From Nguyenibacter vanlangensis (GTDB lineage: Bacteria > Pseudomonadota > Alphaproteobacteria > Acetobacterales > Acetobacteraceae): a stretch of 64,000 nt of DNA. Made by a program: the position numbers and the translations under genes. Below, piece by piece: positions 10,498-19,916 of the stretch. The stretch spans positions 4,109,501 to 4,173,500 of the forward strand of contig NZ_CP152276.1 of NCBI RefSeq assembly GCF_038719015.1. Direction: 5' to 3'. Below the pieces are notes generated by a model that worked only from the letters and a program-made list of their open reading frames with translations, was not told the origin of the DNA and made no database searches. Every line of letters begins with the position of its first letter. Position 1 is the first letter of the stretch.

Positions 10498-12465
10498 TCA
10501 GTGCACCGTGTGGAAACGATGCCCGGCCAGGTCGCGCTCGGCCGCGAAGGACGGCCATTCGTCGCGGGCCAGGGCTTCCAGCGACGGGGTGGGCATGCCC
10601 AGCCGGTCGGCATAGATCCACAGATAGGTCAGCGCCCGGTGGACGTAGTCCCGCGTCTCGGTGCTGGGCAGGCTTTCGATGAACAGCAGCGGGTCGTCCC
10701 CGCAATCATTGGCCGCGTCCTGGCGGGCGATCGCCGTCGGGCCGGCATTGTAGCTGGCCAGCATCCGCACCAGGTCGCCGCCCGGCACGTGGTGGACATC
10801 GCCGCGCTGTTCGGTCAGGTGCGCCAGGTAGAGGACATAGAGCTGCCCGATCTCGAGATTCACCGCCGCATTGTGCAGCAGGGCGGGGGAGGCGGCATAG
10901 CGTCCGGCGCTGCCGGTCACGAAGCCGGCGGTGACGGGCATGATCTGCATCAGGCCATGCGCGCCCGCGCCCGAAATCGCGCCGGCGTCGAAATTCGATT
11001 CCAGCCGCGTCAGGGCATAGACCAGCGCCGGATCGACCTTGAAGCCATGGCGCGGCGACAGGGTCGGGGTGGGGAAGCGGGATGGCTGGGCGGGCCGCGT
11101 CCCGTCCCGGGTCGCCAGCAGGCCCGCCAACTGCGCCGACAAATCCTTCAGCCCCGCTTCGTCGGCCACAAGCTGGATCGAGCGGCACAGGGCGGCGTCG
11201 CCCTGCACGTCCGGCCACAGGCGCCGCAGCGCGGCCTCGGCCCGTGCCGTCTCGCCGACCTGCAGCAGCGCGAAGGCCCGGCGTCCGGCGGGCGTCGCGG
11301 CCACCGCGTCCACGTCGATTTCGCCCATCACCGGCGCGCCGGCCTGCAGCACGGTCCGGTCATCGGCCGGGATCGGGGCATCGGCCATCTGGTAGGCGTC
11401 GCGTCCTGCCGGGCGCCGGCCCAGCAATTGCGCCGCCAGCAGGCCGTAGAACGTGTGGGGGGCCGCCGCCGCGCGATGCAGCCAGGGTTGGTAGGCGGCC
11501 AGGTCGCCGGTATTCCTGTGGGCCCGCGCGGCCCAGAAGGCCGCGCCGGCCCGCACGCTGGCCGAGGTCAGTTCGGCGCGCGACGCCCCCTCGAACAGGG
11601 GTTCGGCAATGTCGGGGCGTCCCCGGCGCCAGGCCGCCAGCCCGGCGACATAGCCCGCCAGCCCGATCCGCCCGCCGGACTGGATGAAGGCATCCTGCCC
11701 GGTCCGCAGCGCCAGGGCGATCTCGCCGGCGCTGAACAGCGCCATAGCGACCTCGGCGCGCAGTTGCGCGGCATAGAGCGTGCTGATCCCCGGCGTGATC
11801 TTGATCAGATGCAGGGCGCTGCGCGCGCCCTTCGCGCCCTGTCCGGCGCGTTCGCGCACCGTGCGGTCCAGCAGCGGATTGCGGGTGAAGGCCCGGCTGG
11901 CCGGATCGTCCTCCTCCGGCAGGCGCACCGGTGCGGCCTCGCCGCCCGCCACCAGCGCCACCGCCGCCGGGGCGGGCGGCACGCCGGCCCCGTGCGGCGA
12001 CAGGCCGGCCAGCAGGGCATGGATCGCCGGCGCGTCGGCCAGGCTGGAAAAGGTGCGCAGCCACAGCCGCAACTGCCCCGGGGTCGCGTGATAGGCCGGG
12101 TTCAGATAGCGGTCGGCCAGGATGTCGCCCAGCAGCGTGTCGTCCGACAGGCGCGCGGTCTCCTGGATCGCGGCGTCGAACGCGCCGTTGCGCTGCAGCA
12201 TGAAAATCCGGCGGACCCGCGCGACGTCGTCGGGCGCCAGCGGCCGGGCCAGCCCGACCGGCCCGCCGCCGGGCGGTGCGATCCGCGGCACGGCCAGCGC
12301 CGTTTCATCGGCCGGCTCGCCCCGTCCGGACGGGTGCCCGTCCGGCGTCTGGGCGGCCGCGCCCTGGGCACGCAGCGGACAGAAGGCCGCGCCAGCCAGA
12401 AAGGCCGCGCCGGCCAGCAGGGCCCGGACCGCGAACTGTGGGGGGGTGTGTGTTATCCCTCGCAT
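10498..12465 (-). CDS. Soluble lytic murein transglycosylase (Slt70-like)
   Basis: A 655-residue periplasmic enzyme that cleaves peptidoglycan to 1,6-anhydro-muropeptides. A signal peptide (residues ~1-38, Ala-rich to AQGAAAQ) is followed by a long alpha-superhelical U-domain region and a C-terminal SLT domain. The catalytic Glu489 lies in RLESNFDAG, followed by GAHGLMQIMP and the ASYNAG motif. The ~210 bases upstream of its start (12466-12675) contain no other gene and presumably hold its promoter. Confidence 0.9.
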   Translation of the reverse strand: MRGITHTPPQFAVRALLAGAAFLAGAAFCPLRAQGAAAQTPDGHPSGRGEPADETALAVPRIAPPGGGPVGLARPLAPDDVARVRRIFMLQRNGAFDAAIQETARLSDDTLLGDILADRYLNPAYHATPGQLRLWLRTFSSLADAPAIHALLAGLSPHGAGVPPAPAAVALVAGGEAAPVRLPEEDDPASRAFTRNPLLDRTVRERAGQGAKGARSALHLIKITPGISTLYAAQLRAEVAMALFSAGEIALALRTGQDAFIQSGGRIGLAGYVAGLAAWRRGRPDIAEPLFEGASRAELTSASVRAGAAFWAARAHRNTGDLAAYQPWLHRAAAAPHTFYGLLAAQLLGRRPAGRDAYQMADAPIPADDRTVLQAGAPVMGEIDVDAVAATPAGRRAFALLQVGETARAEAALRRLWPDVQGDAALCRSIQLVADEAGLKDLSAQLAGLLATRDGTRPAQPSRFPTPTLSPRHGFKVDPALVYALTRLESNFDAGAISGAGAHGLMQIMPVTAGFVTGSAGRYAASPALLHNAAVNLEIGQLYVLYLAHLTEQRGDVHHVPGGDLVRMLASYNAGPTAIARQDAANDCGDDPLLFIESLPSTETRDYVHRALTYLWIYADRLGMPTPSLEALARDEWPSFAAERDLAGHRFHTVH

Positions 12466-12675
12466 GGCCGAGGGGCGTCTAAGGGGTTATGCGCCGAAAA
12501 GCAACCCTTTTTGGGGCGCGATGCCAGTATGACGCCAGAACAGAAAATTAAACGCCAGGAAAAACTGCCATTTAGCGCCTGTCATCGTCAGTGAATAAAT
12601 CGTGTGTTTCGGCGCAATAGACACGGTTTTCGCCTTGGTTCGAACATAGTTCCGGCGGTGTCGCGCCATATTGTT

Positions 12676-13620
12676 TCAGGGTGTTTGCTTGTCCTGATCC
12701 AGTGTTGTGCGCAGCAACAGAATGTCCTTCCATGCGTCGCGCCGGGCGGCCGCGCTGGCGGTCAATTGAGACGGATGGCGCATCGGCAGGACGGGCAGTT
12801 TCTCGGCCGATCCGGGCACGGTCATCGCGCGCCAGCGTCCGCGCAGGCGGGCGATGCCGCCCTGTTCGCCGGTCAGCAGCCGGGTGGGTGTATTGCCCAT
12901 CAGCAGGACCCGCCGCGGGGCGGCCAGGACGATCAGCCGGTGCAGGAACGGCGCGCAGATCCGCAACTCGGCCGCCGAGGGCGGGCGTTCGCCCGGTGGC
13001 CGCCAGGGAATCACCGGCGCCACCAGCATGTCGTCGCGCGTCAGCCCCACGCTGGCCAGCATGCGGTCCAGCAGGGCCCCGCTCTGTCCGGCGAAGGGAC
13101 GGCCGCTGCGGTCCTCGGCGGCGTCCGGCGGCTCGCCGATCAGCAGCAGGCCGCTCTCGGCCCGTCCCTCGGGCAGGATGGTATGGGTCGCGGTATCGCG
13201 CAGGGGGCAGTCGCCGAACGCGGCGATCGCCGCCTGCAGCGCGGCCAGCGTGGGGGCCGCCGCCGCCTGTTGCTGCGCATGCCGCACCGCGCGGTCCAGC
13301 ACCGTCAGGCCGTCTTCTCCGCCGCCCGTCCGGTCCGGTGTGGCCATAGGGTGGGCTGGGGCGCGGGCTGGAGCGGTCGCGGGCGGGATGGCGTGGGCCT
13401 GCTGCCCGGCGGGGCGGGGCGCGTCGTCCGGCGGCCGGCGTTCCGGCCCGTGCGCGCGCAGGGGCACCGAGGGCGGCTCCGAGGGCGGCCCCGAGGGCAG
13501 CCCCGAGGGTAGCAACGACGGCGGCGGCGGCGCGTTCAGCCAGTCGGTCGGCCGCTCGGCGAAGGCCACGTCCGCGCCCCATTCGACATAGAGCTGCAAC
13601 AGGGCGAGTGTATCCGTCAT
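12676..13620 (-). CDS. Family-4-like uracil-DNA glycosylase
   Basis: A 314-residue protein whose second half is a UDG fold. Family-4 motifs are GEPPDAAEDRSGRPFAG (162-178) and RHPSQL (281-286). Residues 30-100 form a Pro/Ala-rich linker with short SG/PP repeats. Family-4 enzymes hold a 4Fe-4S cluster on four cysteines; only Cys138 and Cys222 remain, with Phe135 and Trp206 at the positions aligned by eye to the other two. It would remove uracil from DNA, but catalytic competence is uncertain. ATG 13620 starts a divergent promoter region shared with the TPR gene at 13757. Confidence 0.8.
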   Translation of the reverse strand: MTDTLALLQLYVEWGADVAFAERPTDWLNAPPPPSLLPSGLPSGPPSEPPSVPLRAHGPERRPPDDAPRPAGQQAHAIPPATAPARAPAHPMATPDRTGGGEDGLTVLDRAVRHAQQQAAAAPTLAALQAAIAAFGDCPLRDTATHTILPEGRAESGLLLIGEPPDAAEDRSGRPFAGQSGALLDRMLASVGLTRDDMLVAPVIPWRPPGERPPSAAELRICAPFLHRLIVLAAPRRVLLMGNTPTRLLTGEQGGIARLRGRWRAMTVPGSAEKLPVLPMRHPSQLTASAAARRDAWKDILLLRTTLDQDKQTP

Positions 13621-13756
13621 CCGGTTATATCCATGATCCGGTTTGGGCAGCCTTCCGCACGGGGTGAGTGTCCCTGGCCGTCGGCCGGGGTGGCGTCCGG
13701 GCGGCGTCCGGGGCGGCGTTTGGCAGTTTACCCGACGCAGGGTAGGGTCCGCCATC

Positions 13757-15541
13757 ATGCAGCGTTTTCGCCTCGTATGCACGGCCATGCTGGCCACCGT
13801 GATGCCGCTCGCCGTGCCGTTTTCCTTTTGCGGGGCGCGGGCGGCCGCGTCCGTCGCCCCGGTGCCGTTTCCATCGACGCCGCTCTGGCCGGACGGGCTG
13901 TCGGGCGCGTTCCTCGTCGGCACCGTCGCGGCGATGGAAGGCGACGATGCCGTCGCGGGCGTGGCGTTCCGCCAGGCCTATCGCCTCGACCCGGCGCGTC
14001 CGGTCCTCTTGCAGCAGGCCTTTCTGTATAGCGCGCTGGCCGGCGATTCGGCGGCGGCCGGCCTGGCGGCCCGCCTGCCCGGGCAGTTGATGGCCGAACT
14101 GGTGATGGGCGACGACGCGCTGCTGGCGGGGCGCTGGGCGGACGCGCAGGCGCATTACGACCGCGCGCCGCGCAACGCGATGCTGGCGGTCATCCGGCCG
14201 ATTCTACAGGCCTGGACGCTGCTGGGCAGCGGCGATGCCGGCCGCGCGCTGTCGGTGCTCGATCCCTGGACCGCGGACCGGTCACTGGGCGGGTATTATG
14301 CGGTGCATGCCGCGCTGATCGCCGATGCCGCCGGCCTGCATGTCCGGGCCGATGCCTATTTCCGCGCCGCCCTGGCCGCGTCGCCCGGGCATGACCTGTT
14401 CTCCACCCGGGCCGTGGGCCATTGGCTGGTCGGTCAGGGCCGCCGGGCCCAGGCCCTGCAACTGGTCGACCGGCTGGCCGTGTCCATCCCCGCCTTGTCC
14501 CTGGCCAAAGACGGGATCGTCGCGTCGCTCGCCCGGACGCCCGCCGCCACCCCGCGCCAGGGAATCGCCCAGGCCTATGCTTTCCTGTCCGCCCTGATCG
14601 GCCAGGAAGCCGAGCGCCTGCCCGATCCTCCCGGCCAGGACGCGCGGGTGGCGGGGCTGCGTGACCTGCGCATGCTGCTGCTGCGTTTCGCGCTGACCCT
14701 GGATCCGGCCTTCGGCCAGGCGCGCCTGATGCTGTCGGCGCTGCAATATGATGCCGGGCAGGCCGCCGCCGCCCGCGACACCATCGCGCAGGCCGCGTCG
14801 TCCGATCCGCTGGGGACGGTCATCCGGGTGCAGCAGGCGCGGCTGGACGCGGCCACCGGCAGGGCGGACGACGCCGCGCGCATCCTGCACGACCTGGTCC
14901 GGGCCCAGCCCGGGCAATCCCAGCTATGGCAGGTGCTGGGCGACGTGCAGTCGGCGCGCCAGGACTGGCCGGGGGCGATCGAGTCCTACAGCCGCGCTGT
15001 CGCCGCCCGGGGGCGTCTGTCGGGCGACGACTGGACGCTGCTGTTCGGCCGTGCCGTGGCCCTGGATCGCGCCGATCGCTGGCCCCAGGCGCAGGCGGAC
15101 CTGCAACATGCGCTGGACCTGGCGCCGAACGAGGCGATCCTGCTGAATTACCTGGGATATTCCTTGGCCGAGCGCGGCAGCAACCTGCCCAGGGCCGAAA
15201 CCATGCTGCGCCGCGCGGTCGCGATCGACCCGCAGGATGCGGCGATTCGTGACAGTCTGGGCTGGGTCCTGGTGTGCCGGGGCCGGGTGGCCGAAGGGCT
15301 CGGCCTGCTGGAACGCGCCGCCGAGCAGACGCCCGAGGACCCGGCGGTCAATTACCACCTGGGCGTCGCCTATTGGAAATCGGGCCGCAAGCTGGAGGCT
15401 GTCAATCAATGGCACGTGGCCCAGTTGTTGCCCGCCGAGCCCTCGGACGCGCGAAAGATCCGCGCGGCCCTGGCCGATGCGGCCCGCGAGGGCCATGACG
15501 TGTCCGCCGGCCAGGGCCGCGCGGACCGGAAGAAGGACTGA
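13757..15541 (+). CDS. Exported tetratricopeptide-repeat protein
   Basis: A 594-residue protein with an N-terminal signal peptide (to about residue 30) and many TPR-like helix pairs, clearest at residues ~390-560 (patterns such as LGWVLVCRGRVAEGLGLLERA). TPR proteins scaffold protein complexes. This one is probably periplasmic or membrane-attached, and its partner is unknown. ATG 13757 was chosen because the longer in-frame reading upstream would bury the signal peptide. It lies 7 bases before ispE, so the two are probably co-transcribed. Confidence 0.8.
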   Translation: MQRFRLVCTAMLATVMPLAVPFSFCGARAAASVAPVPFPSTPLWPDGLSGAFLVGTVAAMEGDDAVAGVAFRQAYRLDPARPVLLQQAFLYSALAGDSAAAGLAARLPGQLMAELVMGDDALLAGRWADAQAHYDRAPRNAMLAVIRPILQAWTLLGSGDAGRALSVLDPWTADRSLGGYYAVHAALIADAAGLHVRADAYFRAALAASPGHDLFSTRAVGHWLVGQGRRAQALQLVDRLAVSIPALSLAKDGIVASLARTPAATPRQGIAQAYAFLSALIGQEAERLPDPPGQDARVAGLRDLRMLLLRFALTLDPAFGQARLMLSALQYDAGQAAAARDTIAQAASSDPLGTVIRVQQARLDAATGRADDAARILHDLVRAQPGQSQLWQVLGDVQSARQDWPGAIESYSRAVAARGRLSGDDWTLLFGRAVALDRADRWPQAQADLQHALDLAPNEAILLNYLGYSLAERGSNLPRAETMLRRAVAIDPQDAAIRDSLGWVLVCRGRVAEGLGLLERAAEQTPEDPAVNYHLGVAYWKSGRKLEAVNQWHVAQLLPAEPSDARKIRAALADAAREGHDVSAGQGRADRKKD

Positions 15542-15548
15542 ACCGACC

Positions 15549-16502
15549 GTGATTGGCCCGTTGCACGAATCCGCCCACGCCAAGATCAATCTCTATCTGC
15601 ATGTCACGGGGCGGCGTCCGGACGGCTATCACCTGCTGGACAGCCTGGTGGTTTTCGCCGACGCGGGCGACGTGCTGAGCCTGCATCCTGCCCAGAGAAG
15701 ACCGGAGACAGGAAGACCGGAGATAGGAAGACCGGAGATAGGAAGACCGGGGGCGGTCGGCCTGGATATCACCGGCCCGTTCGGCGCCGGCCTGGTCGCC
15801 GACGGCGACAGCAACCTGATCCTGCGCGCCGCCCGGCTGCTGCGTGCCGAACTGGACGATACGGATCTGCTGGCGCCGGTGCGGATCGTGCTGGAAAAGA
15901 ACCTGCCGGTGGCGTCGGGCATCGGCGGCGGTTCGGCCGACGCGGCGGCGGCGCTGCGCCTGCTGCTGCGGGCCTGGCCCGGCCGCGCGCCGACGCGCGA
16001 GCGGCTGATGGCCCTGGCCGTCGAACTGGGCGCCGACGTCCCGGTCTGCATCGATCAGCTTCCGGCCCGGATGGGCGGCGTCGGCGAGAGGCTGGGCCCC
16101 GCGCCGGCCCTGCCGGCCTGCGGCCTGATGCTGGTCAATTGCGGCGAGGCCGTCGCCACCCCGGCGGTCTTTCGCGCGCGCGCGCCGCATTTCACGCCTC
16201 CGGCCGCCCTGCCGGCCGCCTGGCACGACGTAGCGGCCATGGTGCGCGACCTGGCGGCCCTGACGAACGATTTGCAGGATGCCGCCTGCATGATCTGCCC
16301 GACCATCCGCACGGTGCTGCAGGTGCTGGAGACCGCGCCGGGCTGCCGCCTGGCGCGGATGAGCGGCTCGGGCGCCACCTGCTTCGCCCTGTTCGACACC
16401 CCCCAGGCGGCGCGGGACGCCCGGGACGCGGTGCGCCGGCCCGGCTGGTGGGTATGGGCCGGCGGGCTGCATGCGCCGGCCGATCAGCGGGTGACGGCGT
16501 GA
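15549..16502 (+). CDS. ispE: 4-diphosphocytidyl-2-C-methyl-D-erythritol kinase
   Basis: A 317-residue GHMP kinase that phosphorylates CDP-methylerythritol in the MEP isoprenoid pathway, the same pathway as dxs earlier in the window. Conserved elements are AKINLYLHVTGRRPDGYH (11-28), the ATP-binding loop PVASGIGGGSADAA (120-133) and the C-terminal SGSGATCFALF. The GTG start at 15549 follows AAGGA (15533-15537) and the upstream TPR stop. Odd: residues ~50-69 hold four units of a five-residue Gly-Arg-Pro-Glu-Ile repeat encoded by a 15-bp tandem repeat, placed in a poorly conserved loop. Confidence 0.94.
   Translation: MIGPLHESAHAKINLYLHVTGRRPDGYHLLDSLVVFADAGDVLSLHPAQRRPETGRPEIGRPEIGRPGAVGLDITGPFGAGLVADGDSNLILRAARLLRAELDDTDLLAPVRIVLEKNLPVASGIGGGSADAAAALRLLLRAWPGRAPTRERLMALAVELGADVPVCIDQLPARMGGVGERLGPAPALPACGLMLVNCGEAVATPAVFRARAPHFTPPAALPAAWHDVAAMVRDLAALTNDLQDAACMICPTIRTVLQVLETAPGCRLARMSGSGATCFALFDTPQAARDARDAVRRPGWWVWAGGLHAPADQRVTA
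15697..15756 (+). repeat. 15-bp tandem repeat inside ispE
   Basis: Four head-to-tail units of 15 bases (15697-15711, 15712-15726, 15727-15741, 15742-15756). The middle two are identical, the first differs by one base, and the last diverges at its end. The unit length keeps the reading frame. Confidence 0.95.
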
Positions 16503-16556
16503 TGCCCCGCTTTCGGCTGGCCGCTGGATGATGACCTGACCGCCGGAGGGAAGGCG

Positions 16557-17543
16557 TCAGGCGCGGCGCCGAATGGCCGCCGCCAGCACGCCCAGCCCGG
16601 CCGCCAGCGCGGCCCCGGCCAGGACGCTGCGAATCGTGGTGGTGACCAGGATCGGCATGGTCTTGCGCACGTCCAGGTCGAACCGGCCATGCGCGGCATA
16701 GGCCCCGGTCACCGGGGCGAACAGATTGTCGGGCGCGTCGGCTTCGGCGGCGTCCTTTTCCAATTGCCTTGCATAGGCATGGAGCGATTGGCGCCGGTCC
16801 ATCAGAGACGGGACCAGCAGCCCCGCCGCGCGGCGCCCCAGCCCCGAAAGCCCGACCCGGACATCGCGATGCCGCCCGAACGCGGCGCGGCTGATCGCCT
16901 CGGCGGCGATTTCGGGTTCATAGACCGGCGCGGTCGGCTTCAGGCGCTTGCCGGTATGGTTGCGGGTCCAGGAGAAGCGCGGGGTGTTGATCGCCGGCAG
17001 ATGCACCAGCGCCAGGTGGATCCGGTCGCCGTCGCGCAGGATTTCCGGCCGCAGGCTTTCGGTAAAGGCGCGGATCGCCGCCCTGGCGCCGCTTTCGACC
17101 GCGCGCAACGGCAGCGGCAGGGACAGCGCGGCCAGATTGACGATGGTGCCGCAGCCCCGCCGCCGCATGCGGGTCAGCGCGGCCTGCGTGCCGTGGACCG
17201 TGCCCAGATAGGTGACCTCGGTCGCGCGCCGGATGTCCGCGGGCGGCAGGGTGACGAACTGGCCGCAGACGTCGGCGCCGGCGCAATTCACCCATAGCGT
17301 GATGGGGCCCAGGCGGGATTCGATCGATTCGGCGGCGCGGTCCAGGGCGGCCGCGTCGGCGACGTCGGCGGTCACGGCCATGGCGCGGACATGCAGTTCC
17401 GCCAGTTCCGCCGCCGCGGCCTCCAGCCGGTCGGAATCGCGGCCGATCAGTGCGACGTCGCATCCGGCGCGGGCCAGGGTGCGGGCCGTGGCGCGGCCGA
17501 TTCCGGCGCCGGCTCCGGTAATGACGGCGACCTGGTGGGGCAT
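16557..17543 (-). CDS. Short-chain dehydrogenase-like protein lacking the catalytic Tyr and Lys
   Basis: A 328-residue SDR. The NAD(P)-binding glycine motif TGAGAGIG (9-16) and NCAGA (86-90) are intact. The YxxxK catalytic pair is missing: the aligned stretch RAVESGARAAIRAF places Glu150 at the Tyr site and Arg154 at the Lys site, and the usual serine region reads NLAALSLP. A hydrophobic C-terminal segment (~305-325) followed by Arg residues suggests membrane attachment. It probably binds nucleotide but may not work as a normal dehydrogenase. It sits between ispE (convergent) and a VTT-domain protein. Confidence 0.8.
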   Translation of the reverse strand: MPHQVAVITGAGAGIGRATARTLARAGCDVALIGRDSDRLEAAAAELAELHVRAMAVTADVADAAALDRAAESIESRLGPITLWVNCAGADVCGQFVTLPPADIRRATEVTYLGTVHGTQAALTRMRRRGCGTIVNLAALSLPLPLRAVESGARAAIRAFTESLRPEILRDGDRIHLALVHLPAINTPRFSWTRNHTGKRLKPTAPVYEPEIAAEAISRAAFGRHRDVRVGLSGLGRRAAGLLVPSLMDRRQSLHAYARQLEKDAAEADAPDNLFAPVTGAYAAHGRFDLDVRKTMPILVTTTIRSVLAGAALAAGLGVLAAAIRRRA

Positions 17544-17654
17544 GTCTGGATGGCTCCGGGCTGACGATCACGTGCCCGCCGTGTTTGCGCCGGGATTCGC
17601 CGCGCCGCAAGCCGCCTGGCGCCCAGGGCGAGGCGCGGCTTTCGAGGCGTGGCT

Positions 17655-18233
17655 TCAGAGATATTTCAGCGCGACGAAGCCGCCTACCAGAACCAGGCCG
17701 AAGGCCGAGGCGACCAGGGTCAGGCGCTGTTCGATGAAGGTCTGGATCGGCGCGCCATAGGCCCGCAGCAGCCCGGCGACCAAAAAGAAGCGCATGCCGC
17801 GCGTGACCAGGCTGGCCAGCAGGAAGGGCACGATCGGGAAATGCGCCGCCCCGCTGGCGATGGTCACGATCTTGAACGGGATCGGGGTCAGGCCCTTGAC
17901 CAGGATGATCCAGACGCCCCAGTGGCGGAACTGCTCCTGCATCGCCGCCAGCCGGTCTTCGGCATGATAGAAATGCACGATCGGCATCGCCACGTGCTGC
18001 AGCAGGAAGGCGCCGATATACCAGCCCAGCAGCCCGCCGCAGACGCTGGCCACAGTGCACAGCCCCGCCAGCGCCCAGGCGCGGTCGCGATGCGACAGCA
18101 CCATCGGGATCAGCAGCACGTCCGGCGGCAGGGGGAAGACGCTGGCCTCGGCGAACGAGACCGCCGCCAGCCACAAGGGCGCATGCGGACTGGCCGCGAG
18201 GGTCAGGGCGCGGGCATAAAGTCGATCGAGCAT
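17655..18233 (-). CDS. VTT-domain (DedA/YqaA-like) inner-membrane protein
   Basis: A 192-residue membrane protein of the DedA/YqaA superfamily. The FAEASVFPLPPDVLLIPM segment near the N terminus and ILVKGLTPIPFKIVTIASG near the middle are the family's two re-entrant, proline-containing motifs. Members are linked to lipid-carrier flipping and membrane homeostasis; the substrate here is unknown. ATG 18233 was chosen because residues of a longer reading upstream are low-complexity and lack homology features. It ends 111 bases upstream of the SDR gene, on the same strand. Confidence 0.85.
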   Translation of the reverse strand: MLDRLYARALTLAASPHAPLWLAAVSFAEASVFPLPPDVLLIPMVLSHRDRAWALAGLCTVASVCGGLLGWYIGAFLLQHVAMPIVHFYHAEDRLAAMQEQFRHWGVWIILVKGLTPIPFKIVTIASGAAHFPIVPFLLASLVTRGMRFFLVAGLLRAYGAPIQTFIEQRLTLVASAFGLVLVGGFVALKYL

Positions 18234-18400
18234 CTCGGGCCGCCTGGTCGGGTGTTCGGTCGGGCGCCGCGGCATGCGGGCACGGGTCTTTGTGGCAATG
18301 CCATGCCCGGACCGGCGGCGGCAAGACGCGTCCGGCGTGCTGGCGCGATCGTGTGGAAATCGGGCCGCTGGGGATTTGACTGCCTTGGGTCGGCGCCGCG

Positions 18401-19870
18401 TCAGCACACCAGGGTCACGGTGACGCGCAACCCGTGCGGGGCGCGGTTGCCCAGCCGGATATCCCCGCCCAGGCCCCAGATGATGTTGCGCGCGATCGCC
18501 AGGCCCAGCCCGGTGCCGCCGGTTTCGCGGTTGCGGCTGGATTCGGCCCGCACGAAGGGTTCGAACATCCGTTCGAGATCCTCGGGCGGCAGGCCCGGCC
18601 CGTCATCCTCGATCAGGATGGTCGTCACCATCTCGCCGCGGGTCTCGCCCGCCTCGGACGGGCGCGGCGGCAGCAGCGTGACCCGCACCCCGTGGCCATA
18701 GGTGACGGCGTTGACCACCAGGTTGTTCAATGCGCGCTTCAGGCCGACCGGGCGGGCATGGATCGTCACCGCCGGCGGTTCGGCGCCGAAGCCGATCGCA
18801 TCGGCGATATCGGGGTGCATTTCCGCCGCCTCGTCCAGGATGGTCTGCAGCAGCGCCGTCAGGTCCAGCTTGCCCATCGGTTCGCGCCGCGACGTGTCCC
18901 GGCCGAAGGCCAGGGTGGCCGAGACCATCGATTCCAGCTCGTCCAGGTCCATCAGGAATTTCGCGCGCAGATCGTCATCCTCGATGAATTCCGACCGCAG
19001 CTTCAGCCGGGTGATCGGGGTGCGCAGATCATGGCCGATCGCGGTCAGCAGCAGGGTACGGTCGGTCAGGAAGCGCCGGATGCGGCTGGCCATGGTGTTG
19101 AAGGCCCGGCCGGCGCGCGCGATTTCCAGCGGTCCGTCCTCGGGCAGTGGCGGCGCGTTCACGTCGCGGCCCAGCGCCTCGGCCGCCGCGGCCAGCGTGC
19201 CCACCGGCGCCACCAGCCGCCGTACCCCCCAGACGATCAGGATGCTGCCCGCCACCGTCATCAGCAGGAAGGCGGTGGGAAAGGTCGGCGAACGGAACGG
19301 GTTGGGCGGCGGCATCGTGTAATGGATGGTCAGCCAGCGCGTCTCGTCCGGCAGCAGGAAGGCCACGGCCCGTCCGGGCGTGCCCCGCTGGGCGCTGAAC
19401 AGCACGTGCCGGGGCCGCAGATGCGGCGGCAGCGGCGGAATATTCTCACGCGTGTGCATGAAGGCCAGCCACGACATGCGCATCCGGTCCGCCGCCGGGG
19501 GGTTGTCCACAGCCTGGTCGATCATGTCGGGTTCGGGCCCGGGACTGAGCGTCGCGCGGAAGCTGGGCGGCAGGTGCAGCGCGTCCAGTTCCGCCGCGCG
19601 GTCGGCCGGCGGCGTCTCGACGATCGAACGATAGATCATGCCGACCCGGTTCTGGGTCTCCTGCTGGACCATGCGGCGGTCGAAATCGATCCGGTCCAGC
19701 GCATGGATCGTCAGCCCGATCGCCTCGATCACGCCCAGTCCGACGATCAGCAGCAGGCTGGTCCGCGCGGCCAGCGACCGGGGGCGCAGCCAGTCGGCGA
19801 TCCGCCGCAGCCGGCCGCGCCGCGCCGCGGGGCCGTCGGGCGTGGCGCCGGACGCCGCCGGCTCCATCAT
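18401..19870 (-). CDS. EnvZ-type sensor histidine kinase
   Basis: About 489 residues. It has a first transmembrane segment, a periplasmic sensor region of ~140 residues, a second transmembrane segment, HAMP, and a DHp domain with H-box GHDLRTPITRLKLR. The catalytic domain has N-box NNLVVNAVTYG, G1 DDGPGLP and G2 GGTGLGLAI. It should phosphorylate the response regulator encoded just upstream. Start is uncertain: ATG 19870 avoids overlap, while ATG 19933 would overlap the regulator by 17 bases, with AT-rich direct repeats in between. The signal sensed is not evident. Confidence 0.9.
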   Translation of the reverse strand: MMEPAASGATPDGPAARRGRLRRIADWLRPRSLAARTSLLLIVGLGVIEAIGLTIHALDRIDFDRRMVQQETQNRVGMIYRSIVETPPADRAAELDALHLPPSFRATLSPGPEPDMIDQAVDNPPAADRMRMSWLAFMHTRENIPPLPPHLRPRHVLFSAQRGTPGRAVAFLLPDETRWLTIHYTMPPPNPFRSPTFPTAFLLMTVAGSILIVWGVRRLVAPVGTLAAAAEALGRDVNAPPLPEDGPLEIARAGRAFNTMASRIRRFLTDRTLLLTAIGHDLRTPITRLKLRSEFIEDDDLRAKFLMDLDELESMVSATLAFGRDTSRREPMGKLDLTALLQTILDEAAEMHPDIADAIGFGAEPPAVTIHARPVGLKRALNNLVVNAVTYGHGVRVTLLPPRPSEAGETRGEMVTTILIEDDGPGLPPEDLERMFEPFVRAESSRNRETGGTGLGLAIARNIIWGLGGDIRLGNRAPHGLRVTVTLVC

Positions 19871-19916
19871 GCGCGGCACGCCGCCGGAATCGACCGGGGC
19901 ATCAATAACGGAGGCA

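Noticed and set aside
12466..12675. Possible short gene between the lytic transglycosylase and UDG genes
   Set aside because: The frames present are about 20 codons with no good ribosome binding site; the stretch reads as a promoter region.
15697..15756. Regular repeats that could suggest a CRISPR-like array
   Set aside because: Units are 15 bases, directly adjacent with no spacers, in frame inside ispE.
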